Positions 39,149 to 49,141 of a DNA stretch of 64,000 nucleotides are shown here, in pieces (the first letter of the stretch is position 1; every line of letters starts with the position of its first letter). The DNA is from Algoriphagus sp. (GTDB lineage: Bacteria > Bacteroidota > Bacteroidia > Cytophagales > Cyclobacteriaceae): the NCBI GenBank assembly GCA_029945945.1, contig JAQSDM010000012.1, positions 448,112 to 512,111 of the forward strand. The letters run 5' to 3'. The translations under genes were made by a program, and so were the position numbers. The notes beneath the pieces were generated by a model. That model made no database searches, was not told the DNA's origin, and was given only the letters and a program-made list of their open reading frames with translations.

Positions 39149-39685
39149 ATGAAAACCCGATTTTTCATCGTTTTCCTTTTTTGCGCCAGCTTCCACATCC
39201 AGGCGCAACAACTTAACGTCGGAATCCGCCTGCAAAAGACCCAACAGATGTATTGGGAAAACGGTATCTCTGCCCAGTATTCCTTCGCCAATTTCAAACC
39301 CAATCGCTTATTTGTAGGCTTTGACTTTGTTACTTCCAGACTGGGAACAGCCATGAATTCCAACGCTCTAAAACAGGATAGCTACATCTTTTCGGGAAGT
39401 TGGTATTTCTTCAAAAACAAGCCTTTTCATTTGATCGGACGGCTTAATACAGGCTATTTTAATGCAGATCTTGAATATGAGATATTTGACGATTTGCCTT
39501 CATCTGCTTTTCTGCTTGCCCCTGAAATAGGCTTCAATTATTCGCCGAAAGAATTGCCAATTGCTTTGAATATGGGTCTGGGTTATTATCTCAGCATGCA
39601 GGACGAAAATAAATCACCGGGTACCCTACAACCCATGTATTATCATCTGACCATGTATTACAAACTTTTTAATCAGAAAAAATGA
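39149..39685 (+). CDS. Predicted secreted/outer-membrane beta-barrel-like protein
   Basis: Signal peptide MKTRFFIVFLFCASFHIQAQ and amphipathic strands. Confidence 0.6.
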   Translation: MKTRFFIVFLFCASFHIQAQQLNVGIRLQKTQQMYWENGISAQYSFANFKPNRLFVGFDFVTSRLGTAMNSNALKQDSYIFSGSWYFFKNKPFHLIGRLNTGYFNADLEYEIFDDLPSSAFLLAPEIGFNYSPKELPIALNMGLGYYLSMQDENKSPGTLQPMYYHLTMYYKLFNQKK

Positions 39686-40617
39686 AAGCGTTACTTCGAA
39701 ATATTTCAATCTGCCTGTCAATTTTATTGATTGTTGCCTGCAATGCCACCCCGGATATAACCGACGCCATGCTTGACGGCGACGTGATCTTTGATCCTTC
39801 CCTTTATGCACCGGAGGATTATCTGGTTTCTGCCAAATACCCTTCTCCGACCCAGGAAGATCTGAAAAAGCACGTTTTGATCGCTGCCCATGGTTACTCA
39901 GCCTCCACCTTTGAATGGCATGAATTTGCAGAATGGTCTGCTGATTCTTCGTACCGGATTTCTTCGGTATTGCTTGATGGCCATGGTCGGACCTATGAAG
40001 ATTTTCGGGCTTCCAAATGGGAAGACTGGAGAGCGGCTATCATCCGTGAGTTTGAGTTATTGGAAGATTTGGGCTATACCAAAATCAGTTTGGTCGGTTC
40101 CTCTACAAGCGGAGCATTGCTGCTGGAGTTGATGGAATCCGGCTATTTCAACAGTCATATCAAACCCAAAAACATTTTTTTGATCGACCCGATCGTAGTT
40201 CCTACTGCTAAACTCCAATCTCTAGCAGGCATTATCGGACCCATGATCGTTTTTCTGGAAGTGGATCAAACTGCGGAAGAAGACAAGTACTGGTATCATT
40301 TCAGACCTCAAGAAACGGTCAATGAATTAAACCAAGTCATTCAAAAAGTCCGAAAAGGATTGGAGAAAGGCGTTACCGTTCCGAGTGGCACTTATGTGAA
40401 ATCATTTCATTCAAAGAACGACCCAACTGCCAGTACCACCAGTACCGTGCTTATTTACAAAGGGTTGAAAAATTCAGATGGCAGCAAAGTCGATGTTCAG
40501 CTCATGGATTCAGACATCCATGTTTTTACCCGGCTGAGCTTGAGGCCGAGTGTTTCTCCGAAAGAACTATCCAATCAACTGGATGCTTTTACCCAGATTT
40601 CGAAAAGATTGAAATAA
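39682..40617 (+). CDS. Alpha/beta hydrolase lipoprotein
   Basis: LLIVACNAT lipobox; LIAAHGYSASTFEW; LVGSSTSGALLLE nucleophile-elbow-like motif. Confidence 0.75.
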   Translation: MKALLRNISICLSILLIVACNATPDITDAMLDGDVIFDPSLYAPEDYLVSAKYPSPTQEDLKKHVLIAAHGYSASTFEWHEFAEWSADSSYRISSVLLDGHGRTYEDFRASKWEDWRAAIIREFELLEDLGYTKISLVGSSTSGALLLELMESGYFNSHIKPKNIFLIDPIVVPTAKLQSLAGIIGPMIVFLEVDQTAEEDKYWYHFRPQETVNELNQVIQKVRKGLEKGVTVPSGTYVKSFHSKNDPTASTTSTVLIYKGLKNSDGSKVDVQLMDSDIHVFTRLSLRPSVSPKELSNQLDAFTQISKRLK

Positions 40618-40716
40618 TCTCTAGTCAACTTTTCCTTTCGATATAAGCCAAAATTAAAACCTGAATTCAGCTGAAAATCACTTCCTGCGTAAAAAACAAT
40701 CTCAAGAATACGGAAA

Positions 40717-42294
40717 TTACTTTTTCAGCATCAACCATCCTCTCGGATCTACCTCAGGCAGGGTTTTGCTTGAAACTTTAACAGGCTTGGAACCCAAGAT
40801 CACTTTTTGGATTCCCTCGGAAGTTTTCACTTCTACAGGCATGGTAAACTCAATTCCTTTCAGACTAATCTGAAAGCCTGATTTCCCCTTTTTAACCACT
40901 TTCACTTCGGGTAGATCAGTTGTCAGCAGATAAAAATCAAAGAATCCCTGCAAATCCTGTCCCGTATATTCGGCCACAAAATCAGTGAAATCTTTCGTAC
41001 TAACCCGATTCTGATACGTAAATCGCTCATCCGAGGCAAAAGCTTTTAGCATTGGGAAGAACACCTCGTCCCCAAGGATTCCCCGCAGGGAATGAACGAC
41101 ATAGGCACCTTTGGTATAAATCTCGGGATGATACGCTTTTTCTTCGGTACTGTTGAGCGGGCTGACCACAGGATTGAGATGCTCAATGGTTCTTCCTACT
41201 GATTGGGCTTGCTCAAAATATGCCTGCTCACCTCCATGCTCCCAGTAAAACAACCAATCTCCGAAAGCGGTGAACCCTTCATGAATCCACATATCCGCCC
41301 AGTCCCCTACGGAGACTTTGTTTCCAAACCACTCATGCCCAAGTTCGTGATGCAGCAACCAGTCGTATTGGGTATCCCCCATTGGCACAAACTGGAAATT
41401 ATTCCCATAGGCATTGATGGTTTGATGCTCCATGCCAAGATATGGAGTCTCGACCACCGCTATTTTATCCTCCGGAAAAGGGAAAGCCCCAAAATACTTT
41501 TCGAGGGTTTCAGTGCTGGTTTTTAAGATGGAGAGAAGTTCTTTTGCCTTTTCCCTGTTCTCTTGTAAAACCCAGACATACATCGGAATCTTGTCACCTG
41601 AGACTGAGGTAAAATCCAGTTTTTCCTCCTGGAAAACCCCCATGGTAAAGTTGACATTGTAATTGTTGATCGGATAGGCCGTGGACCAATGGTAAACAAA
41701 GTGGTCTTCCAACGTTTTGACGGCAACCAGTTTCCCGTTGGAAGCGATGAAATACGGCTTTGGAACGGTGAAAAACAGATCAACCCCATCGGTCGGTTCG
41801 CTTGAAGGATGGTCAAGTGCCGGCATAAATATTTTGGCACCTTCGCCCTGAGATGAAAGTCCCATCCAATGATTGCCGAAGGAATCCTTTTCCCAGGTAA
41901 AACCGCCCGTCCAAGGTGGGTTTATAGCAATAGGAGTCTTGCCGCTGTAAAAAACCTCCGCAGAATTGCAGGTGCAATCATTCGGCAGGATATCCAGAAT
42001 ATCATTTGAATGGTTGAATTGTACCTCTTCCCCATTCATGATTACTTTCTCGACTTTGTATTCATCTATGAGATTGAGACGAAGCGTATCGAGCTTTTGG
42101 GCGGAAGAAAAAGTGATTGTATTCGATCCCCGAATGGATTGGGTTTCCGGCAGGATTTCCAAATTCAGCCTATAATGCTTCACTTCATATTTTTGTTGAA
42201 GCGGATCAATCGGTCCTCCCCAATCCCAATTTTGGGAAAAAACCGGAGCAGAAATAGATAGGAACAGCAGACAAAAAACGGGGAATAGCTTCAT
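40717..42294 (-). CDS. M1 family aminopeptidase
   Basis: HHELGHEWFGNKVS...MWIHEGF; start set at MKLFPVFCLL signal peptide. Confidence 0.93.
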   Translation of the reverse strand: MKLFPVFCLLFLSISAPVFSQNWDWGGPIDPLQQKYEVKHYRLNLEILPETQSIRGSNTITFSSAQKLDTLRLNLIDEYKVEKVIMNGEEVQFNHSNDILDILPNDCTCNSAEVFYSGKTPIAINPPWTGGFTWEKDSFGNHWMGLSSQGEGAKIFMPALDHPSSEPTDGVDLFFTVPKPYFIASNGKLVAVKTLEDHFVYHWSTAYPINNYNVNFTMGVFQEEKLDFTSVSGDKIPMYVWVLQENREKAKELLSILKTSTETLEKYFGAFPFPEDKIAVVETPYLGMEHQTINAYGNNFQFVPMGDTQYDWLLHHELGHEWFGNKVSVGDWADMWIHEGFTAFGDWLFYWEHGGEQAYFEQAQSVGRTIEHLNPVVSPLNSTEEKAYHPEIYTKGAYVVHSLRGILGDEVFFPMLKAFASDERFTYQNRVSTKDFTDFVAEYTGQDLQGFFDFYLLTTDLPEVKVVKKGKSGFQISLKGIEFTMPVEVKTSEGIQKVILGSKPVKVSSKTLPEVDPRGWLMLKK

Positions 42295-42341
42295 TTTAAG
42301 GAGGAATCTAAGGTAGATTTTCAAAAGAAAATTAAACAAAA

Positions 42342-42360
42342 AAGCCCGAAATTCGGGCTT
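42342..42360. terminator. Hairpin terminator
   Basis: AAGCCCGAAATTCGGGCTT. Confidence 0.6.
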
Positions 42361-42497
42361 TTCTTACTGGGGTATGAAGCAACTTTTACTTACTCCCAAA
42401 TATTCAAGAATCGATCCAAAAAACTAAATAATCCGTGTTTATTTTCGAAAAGATTCAACAAAACTTGAGAAAATCATTCGAATTTCTAACATGAAAC

Positions 42498-42522
42498 AAA
42501 AAAACCGCCCAGTTAAAGGCGG
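42498..42522 (-). terminator. Terminator 3' of the UPF0158-like gene
   Basis: CCGCC/GGCGG hairpin with T7 on minus strand. Confidence 0.75.
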
Positions 42523-42528
42523 CCTTGA

Positions 42529-42966
42529 TTAATCTTCGGTGTAGTTGAAGCTATCGACTTGCTCTTTTACCCAGTCATTATATTTATCTCTTCTGTATTC
42601 GATCCACTCGTTTTTGTACTTGGATTCTTCGATCAGAAACTTGAAACCGGTAGGAGCTTTTGGCTTGGAAAGAACATTGACCAGATCTTCGGCTAGATTT
42701 TTTTCTTTTACTTTTCTATCGATGAAATCCTGCATCATCTGATGCTCTTGTACAGGTTCCATTTTAGTGAATTCGGCAAAATTATCAGGATCTTCTTCGA
42801 TTTCGTCAAGAATGTCTTCCTCGTCTTCTGTCAAATCGTAGTTAAAATAATCCTCATCGTCCGGCATCTGGTGTATCTTCTTCTTGTCCACTTGGTAGAA
42901 GCATACCATTCCTTTGAGTAATTGGGCAGTAATGTGATCTACCTCTTTTTCAGTAAGCGAAAGCAT
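42529..42966 (-). CDS. UPF0158-like protein
   Basis: 145 aa acidic protein, EDEEDILDEIEEDPDNFAEF. Confidence 0.65.
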   Translation of the reverse strand: MLSLTEKEVDHITAQLLKGMVCFYQVDKKKIHQMPDDEDYFNYDLTEDEEDILDEIEEDPDNFAEFTKMEPVQEHQMMQDFIDRKVKEKNLAEDLVNVLSKPKAPTGFKFLIEESKYKNEWIEYRRDKYNDWVKEQVDSFNYTED

Positions 42967-43061
42967 GGATTGTTTTCAAAATTTTTGGAAAATTAATAAA
43001 AGTCAAAATTTCATCAAATAGAATATAAAGAAAGCAATTGCAACGCCAATTTGCACTTAAT

Positions 43062-43709
43062 TCAGACCTCGGAGTTGAATATTTTTTCTAAAATCTCAGC
43101 ATTCAATTCATGACCACCTGAGAAAGTGATTTTCCGAAAGGTTTTATCCAAATTATGAATGAGTTCTTCTTGCTTGAGAATGCTTTCCGGTGTGATCAAT
43201 TCATCATTTTCACCAAGCACCATGATCAACTTCGTCTCAGAAAAAATGTCCTTCACCTCTTCCAATACCAGATCCTGAGCAAAACCTCCTGCCCAAAGAA
43301 TCAGCGATTTTACCTTTCCTGACCATCGGCTTACCCATCTTGTTGCGGTGGCAGCACCCTGAGAAAATCCCAAAACGTGAATGACCGGGGTTTCTTTAAA
43401 CTCATGAAGAATCTTCTCCATCAATCCATCCAAAAAGCGATGGTTGTTTTCAATCGCTACTTCACGCTCATGACGGGTCATCCAATTAGCTCCAACCCTG
43501 CCATGAAATCCATTCAGATAAGAATAATTCGTTCCTTCAGGAGCGATGATGAGGCGATCAGGGCTGTCAAAAGAAAGGAACTTTCTGATAAAAAATTCGG
43601 CTAATTGCCCATATCCATGAAAGACTATCCAAACCTCTTTCTCATGAAAAGTTGGCTCATGAGATACAGAATAATGAGCCTGATAGGTAAACTCGACTAG
43701 TTTTTTCAA
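43062..43709 (-). CDS. Alpha/beta hydrolase (phospholipase/carboxylesterase-like)
   Basis: VIHVLGFSQGAATATRW. Confidence 0.82.
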   Translation of the reverse strand: MKKLVEFTYQAHYSVSHEPTFHEKEVWIVFHGYGQLAEFFIRKFLSFDSPDRLIIAPEGTNYSYLNGFHGRVGANWMTRHEREVAIENNHRFLDGLMEKILHEFKETPVIHVLGFSQGAATATRWVSRWSGKVKSLILWAGGFAQDLVLEEVKDIFSETKLIMVLGENDELITPESILKQEELIHNLDKTFRKITFSGGHELNAEILEKIFNSEV

Positions 43710-43712
43710 ACC

Positions 43713-44192
43713 TTAGCTCTTCAAGTCATCAAACTTCAACGGCAACAGACTGCTGATACCGTGGGCACGATACACTCTACCATCGGGTCGCAAGAACAGC
43801 ATGGTAATTTCTTTACCAAAACGAACTTCCGCCTCGTTAATCGTCTGTCTGCAAATGCCGCATGGAGAAACTCCCGCCCAAGTCTCCTCGCCTTCACGCT
43901 GGGCCACCACGGCAAGCATAACAGGCGCATGATTTGGAAAGTTGGCTCCGGCATAGCCCAGGACTAGCCTCTCCGCACAAACACCAGTCGGGAAACTCGC
44001 ATTTTCCTGGTTGCTTGACTGGAGAACTTCCCCGTTTGAAAGCAAAATCGCCGATCCGACATGAAATCCTGAGTAAGGAGCATATGCTGTTCGGCTTACA
44101 GCCTGCGCTCTTGAAATCAGCGCCTGTTCGATATGATCCAGCTCGGCATAGGATAAAATTTCAATTTCCGAAGACAGGTTTACTTTTTCCAT
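43713..44192 (-). CDS. cdd: Cytidine deaminase
   Basis: APYSGFHVGSAIL; FPTGVCAERLVLG; SPCGICRQTI. Confidence 0.95.
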   Translation of the reverse strand: MEKVNLSSEIEILSYAELDHIEQALISRAQAVSRTAYAPYSGFHVGSAILLSNGEVLQSSNQENASFPTGVCAERLVLGYAGANFPNHAPVMLAVVAQREGEETWAGVSPCGICRQTINEAEVRFGKEITMLFLRPDGRVYRAHGISSLLPLKFDDLKS

Positions 44193-44314
44193 TTATAAAA
44201 CTTTAGGGAATTATCCGAACGGGGAAAGTAAGCAATTGTTCTCTTTTTAGATGACTTCCGCCTTTTTCCCCTAATATTTATTGTTCAATTTAGCTCATTG
44301 AATTCACGGCACAC

Positions 44315-45649
44315 ATGCAGACCATTTTGATTTTGGGAGGTGGCAAATCCTCCACTTATTTGATCGATTACCTCGCCGATTCCTGTGCTTTGCAGCCGAG
44401 AAGATTAATTCTGGCAGATTTGGACTATGCTTCAGCTTCAGCCAAACTAAGAGGCAGGACCAACACTGATGCCCGCCAACTAAATATCGAGAATGAATCT
44501 GACAGAAAAGCACTGATTGGTGAGGCGGATTTGGTTGTTTCAATGCTCCCGGCTTTTATGCACCCGGTTGTAGCGAAAGATTGCCTTGAGCTGGGAAAGC
44601 ATTTTTTCACCGCATCATATGAGACCGATTCCCTTAGGGAAATGAAAGGAGAAATAGAAAAAAAAGGACTTTTCTTCCTGAATGAATGCGGCTTGGACCC
44701 TGGGATCGATCATATGTCCGCCATGAAAATCATAGATTCTGCGAAAGCCAAAGGCGAGGAAATTACCTCATTCAAATCATATTGCGGTGGGCTTTTGGCA
44801 CCCGAAAGCGAGGACAATCCCTGGAAATATAAATTCACCTGGAATCCGCGAAATGTAGTCCTTGCAGGTCAGGCCACTTCCCAATACATCGAGAAAGGTG
44901 ATTTGAAATTTGTCCCCTATCACCAGCTTTTTCGCAGGCTGGAGACGATTAATTTCCCGGGTTTAGGAGATTTTGACGGATATCCAAATCGAGATTCACT
45001 GAGCTATCGAAAAGTCTATGGACTGGAAAATATTCCCACGATGCTTCGGGGAACTTTGCGCCGGGCCGGCTATTGCAAAGCCTGGGATGTATTCGTTCAG
45101 CTTGGAATGAGTGATGACAGCTTTCAAATGGACTTGCCGGAAAACACGAACCTCCGGCAATTTTTAAACTCGTTTTTGCCTTACGATCCTGACCTTTCGG
45201 TGGAAGAAAAACTCGGAAATCTGGTTCGTGATCTGGACTTTGGCACCTGGGAAAAAATCTCATGGCTTGGGTTCTTTGGAAGCAGAAGACTTCCCAGGAC
45301 CAAAGGAAGCCCTGCACAAATCCTGCAATCAATTCTCGAAGAAGATTGGGCCCTGCAACCGGAAGACAAGGATATGATCGTGATGCAGCATCTCTTTGAA
45401 ATCAAAACAAGAGAGGGAATGAAAGAGGTGACCTCAAGCTTGGTGAGTTTTGGAGAGGATTCAACTTACACCGCGATGGCAAAGACGGTCGGACTTCCCC
45501 TGGCAATTGCTGTGGACTTGTTTCTTCAAGGAAAAATCCACCTGACAGGACTGCATATACCGGTGCTGCCTGAACTATACGAACCGATTTTGAAAGAATT
45601 AGAGAAGAATGGAATCAGATTCAGAGAACAAGAAAAAACCCGGAACTAA
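44315..45649 (+). CDS. Saccharopine dehydrogenase family protein
   Basis: ILILGGGKSSTYLIDYLAD...FLNECGLDPGIDHMSAMKII. Confidence 0.9.
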   Translation: MQTILILGGGKSSTYLIDYLADSCALQPRRLILADLDYASASAKLRGRTNTDARQLNIENESDRKALIGEADLVVSMLPAFMHPVVAKDCLELGKHFFTASYETDSLREMKGEIEKKGLFFLNECGLDPGIDHMSAMKIIDSAKAKGEEITSFKSYCGGLLAPESEDNPWKYKFTWNPRNVVLAGQATSQYIEKGDLKFVPYHQLFRRLETINFPGLGDFDGYPNRDSLSYRKVYGLENIPTMLRGTLRRAGYCKAWDVFVQLGMSDDSFQMDLPENTNLRQFLNSFLPYDPDLSVEEKLGNLVRDLDFGTWEKISWLGFFGSRRLPRTKGSPAQILQSILEEDWALQPEDKDMIVMQHLFEIKTREGMKEVTSSLVSFGEDSTYTAMAKTVGLPLAIAVDLFLQGKIHLTGLHIPVLPELYEPILKELEKNGIRFREQEKTRN

Positions 45650-45655
45650 GCCGGG
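45639..45655. terminator. Hairpin terminator between convergent genes
   Basis: CCCGG-aactaag-CCGGG followed by cttttcttt. Confidence 0.65.
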
Positions 45656-45662
45656 CTTTTCT

Positions 45663-46727
45663 TTAATCATTCGGGTTCCAATCTGCCGGCGGGATATCGC
45701 TGTTAGGACCGGCAAAAACTCTGCAATCATCGGGGATAATATCCCTTGGTTGATTGAAAGTTAAATCTGCATATTCGATATAAATACGTTTTCTGGCTTC
45801 GCCTCCGGCCATAAAATAGCCTAAAACCACTTCATCAGGATTGTCCAGACTGATCATATTTCCTCTGATTGAAGCCGGTGGCGGGTCAAATACAGATCCG
45901 CTGATTTCTGTTTGCTGCTTGACCAATTTCAGGAATCGATAAGCCTCAGGTGATACGCCAACTTGGCGGATGTCTGTTCTGAAAGTATTGACCAACCTTC
46001 GTCCATTATCTTCTATGAATGCTACAGGGATCTTGGTAGTCAAACCATTGAAATTTTCATCCTGAGCAATAAATATACTTTGATTTCCAGTGTTTTCAGT
46101 TTGGTAGCAAATGTAGCAACAAGCTTTTGGGGCAGGCTGCGGAGGAGCATTTGGTGATCTGATCACATACAGGTCCGGACGGGTTTCCAACACGAAAGTT
46201 GATTCTGCATTTCTCCAGAAATAAAAATTCATCTGGTCTCCCGGATCATCTATTTCAGCATAGATCTGAGCTCCGGATCGGAACAGGGTCTCGCCCTCCA
46301 CTGGAATCTGAACCGTCTCAATGGTCAGATTTTTGATTTCGGGCACGGCTTCAATTTTTTCCGGTAAAGATGAATAAACCTCGCCTGTGACCAATTGGAT
46401 CTGAAGGGTATAAGATCTTCCTATTTCTCCTGAAAAGCTTTCGGGAGTCTCATAAGTACCGCTGATTTCGGTGTTTTCTTCCAGGAAAATTACCCTCCCC
46501 TGATCATCCCGGATGATCATAGTTGCACCCTGTACCGGGCGAATCAGTCCCTCATAGATGGATCCATAGGTGTCGCTTCTAGTCAATTTGATCACATGAG
46601 GTCCTGGGCCTGTGGTCACCATTCCATCAATTGTCAATAATTGCTGACCTTCCTCAAGCTCCACATTATACGGGTCGATACAAGAAACGGAAAACAGAAA
46701 GAGTATATAACTTAGTCTTCTCAGCAT
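45663..46727 (-). CDS. DUF4249-like lipoprotein
   Basis: LFSVSCIDPYNVELEEGQQLLTIDGMVTTGPGPHVIKLTRS; downstream of a TonB receptor. Confidence 0.85.
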   Translation of the reverse strand: MLRRLSYILFLFSVSCIDPYNVELEEGQQLLTIDGMVTTGPGPHVIKLTRSDTYGSIYEGLIRPVQGATMIIRDDQGRVIFLEENTEISGTYETPESFSGEIGRSYTLQIQLVTGEVYSSLPEKIEAVPEIKNLTIETVQIPVEGETLFRSGAQIYAEIDDPGDQMNFYFWRNAESTFVLETRPDLYVIRSPNAPPQPAPKACCYICYQTENTGNQSIFIAQDENFNGLTTKIPVAFIEDNGRRLVNTFRTDIRQVGVSPEAYRFLKLVKQQTEISGSVFDPPPASIRGNMISLDNPDEVVLGYFMAGGEARKRIYIEYADLTFNQPRDIIPDDCRVFAGPNSDIPPADWNPND

Positions 46728-46731
46728 CGCA

Positions 46732-49131
46732 TTAAAACTTTATTGAATAACTGATACTTGGAAGCGGAACGCCCAAAATCGCTAACCTGAAAGCCTGAGG
46801 CGGGGCTCCTGCCTCATCCGCAAAGAAGAGTGAAAAAGGATTCTTCCGTCCGTAAACATTCAAAATTGAGAACGTCCAATCGCCTTCGAAGAATTTTCCT
46901 TTTCCATTCAGTTTGAAATTCACTGCAAAATCAAGTCGATGGAAGTCGGGTAGCCGCTGTTCATTTCTATTGTCGAAATAGGCCAGAGAATTTCCTGAGA
47001 AATCAAACTTGGCTTCCGGAAAGGTAACCGGTCTTCCTGTGCTGTATCCAAAAGTCGCAGAAATAGAGGTATTGGTGCTGACTTTATAATTTCCGATCAG
47101 AGTCAGATCATGAGGCTTATCGAAGTTGGAGGCAAACCATTCTCCATCATTTATGCTTTCTTCCTCATAGGCTGTAAGAACTCTTCTCAAGCTTCGCGAA
47201 TACGTATAAGAAATCCAGCCGGTCAATCTTCCCAAGTTCTTTTTCACGTACAATTCGATCCCATATGCCTGTCCTTCAGCCGGCACGAGTTCGGTTTCAA
47301 TATCATCCTGGAGGATCAGATTTGCTCCGTCCTTGTATTCAACCACATTCTGAATGTCTTTGTAATAAACTTCGATGGAGGTTTCGAAGATATTTCCTTT
47401 GAAATTATTGTAAAATCCGAGCGAGTACTGGTCCACGATCTGAGGCTCGAGAAACTGATCACTCAGCTTCCAAATATCTGTCGGAGCAATGGTAGCTGTA
47501 TTGGAGATCAGATGAATGAACTGATACATTTTATTGTATCCGGCTTTGAAGGAACTGTTTTTCGATAAAGAATATCGGGCCGAAACTCGTGGGCCTAAGC
47601 CGTCATATCCAATGATTTTTTCTCCGTCTTCATAAGTAGTTTCCCCTATAGCAGTTCCATCCGAGATTGGTTGGTTCTCCGCATACTGCCTCACAGTTCT
47701 CGGGCCCAAGTATTGATACATATCGTATCTCAGACCATAGGACATTCCGAATTTTTCTCCCAATTCAAATTCATGCTGGAAATGAACTCCTGACTCCTGG
47801 CCATATTCATCCTGAACTTTCTTGGGCAAAATACCAGACTCAGCACCATCCTCAGGAATCAAATCACCCGGCTGGATAGTCAATTGCTTGATATCGGCGC
47901 CAGCCGTGATCCTGTTTCCTTCAGAAAATTGGTAGGTAAGAAAAGCCTTGACACCATAATCACGGATTCCGGAATTGAGGTCAAAATTGTTAATTCCGGA
48001 GCGATTGAAAATACTGTAGTCGTATTGAGTGTAGTAACCCAAAGCCTCAAGGCTGAGTTTTTCCGTTAAGCGACTTTTCCACTGGAGGGAATGGCTGGTA
48101 TTCTTCCAGGAAATAGTCGTATCCGATGCAAAGGCGAAATCATCGTAACTGGTGTAGAAGCTATAGGTAAACTCGTTATTCTCTGAAATCGGGGCACTGA
48201 TAACCAGGTTCCCATCGTAAAAATTCGCCTGCGAAGCCTTCAAATCGGGGTTACTGAGCGCGCCCAGAAACCAATTGATATACGACATCCTGAATCCGGC
48301 TTTCATCGAAACTTTATCCTTAACGATGGGTCCGTTGATTCCAACTTTTCCGGAAACATTGCTCACCATCAAATCGCCTCCCCAGTCAGTTACACTCCCT
48401 GTTTTTGGCAAAATATCCAAAATCGAAGAACCTCTTCCTCCAAACCGGGCAGGAATAACTGATTTGTAGAGAGTGACATCATTGACGATATCCGCATTGA
48501 ATGAGGTGAATAAGCCAAATAAGTGTGTCGGATTATAGATCGGTGCGCCTGCAAACTGAATCAGGTTTTGGTCAGCGCCACCACCTCGTACGTTGAGACC
48601 GGCTGCTGCTTCGCCAACCTGACTCACTCCCGGAAGCGTAGCCATGGAGCGGATGATGTCTACTTCTCCTAGAAAAGGAGGGAGTTCTTTGATCGAATTC
48701 ATGCTGAGCTTGATCGCACCCATGTCTGTTGACTTGATGTTTTTCTCAGGATCTGACCCAAAAATCACCACATCATCCAACTGAAAATCTTCCTGAATCA
48801 TCCGGATCGCAATCCTTCCGTCTCCCACTGCTGTGATAGGATAATCAATTGTTTCGTAGCCCACATACCTGAACAGCAGGGTATACTCGGCACGCTCCAG
48901 CTCCAACTCAAATGATCCGTTTGCATCGGTAATCCGATTAATCCCTAGTTCCGGAACAGTCACCGTTGCACCAACCAACGCTTCTCCTGTGATTTCATCT
49001 GTGATCCTGACGCTTATTTTGATTCCCTTCAGCTGTCCGATATCCCTGCCTACAACTTCCCTTTTGACCTCGGTTTGGGCCATGCCCAAATGAGTGAGCA
49101 AAAAGAAAAAGGCGAATAAAAGTTTTTTCAT
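46732..49131 (-). CDS. TonB-dependent receptor with carboxypeptidase-like regulatory domain
   Basis: CarboxypepD_reg-like ITGEALVGATVTVPELG; plug ELPPFLGEVDIIRSMATLPGVSQVGEAAAGLNVRGGGADQNLI; start set at MKKLLFAFFF. Confidence 0.93.
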   Translation of the reverse strand: MKKLLFAFFFLLTHLGMAQTEVKREVVGRDIGQLKGIKISVRITDEITGEALVGATVTVPELGINRITDANGSFELELERAEYTLLFRYVGYETIDYPITAVGDGRIAIRMIQEDFQLDDVVIFGSDPEKNIKSTDMGAIKLSMNSIKELPPFLGEVDIIRSMATLPGVSQVGEAAAGLNVRGGGADQNLIQFAGAPIYNPTHLFGLFTSFNADIVNDVTLYKSVIPARFGGRGSSILDILPKTGSVTDWGGDLMVSNVSGKVGINGPIVKDKVSMKAGFRMSYINWFLGALSNPDLKASQANFYDGNLVISAPISENNEFTYSFYTSYDDFAFASDTTISWKNTSHSLQWKSRLTEKLSLEALGYYTQYDYSIFNRSGINNFDLNSGIRDYGVKAFLTYQFSEGNRITAGADIKQLTIQPGDLIPEDGAESGILPKKVQDEYGQESGVHFQHEFELGEKFGMSYGLRYDMYQYLGPRTVRQYAENQPISDGTAIGETTYEDGEKIIGYDGLGPRVSARYSLSKNSSFKAGYNKMYQFIHLISNTATIAPTDIWKLSDQFLEPQIVDQYSLGFYNNFKGNIFETSIEVYYKDIQNVVEYKDGANLILQDDIETELVPAEGQAYGIELYVKKNLGRLTGWISYTYSRSLRRVLTAYEEESINDGEWFASNFDKPHDLTLIGNYKVSTNTSISATFGYSTGRPVTFPEAKFDFSGNSLAYFDNRNEQRLPDFHRLDFAVNFKLNGKGKFFEGDWTFSILNVYGRKNPFSLFFADEAGAPPQAFRLAILGVPLPSISYSIKF

Positions 49132-49141
49132 AGGTGCGGGA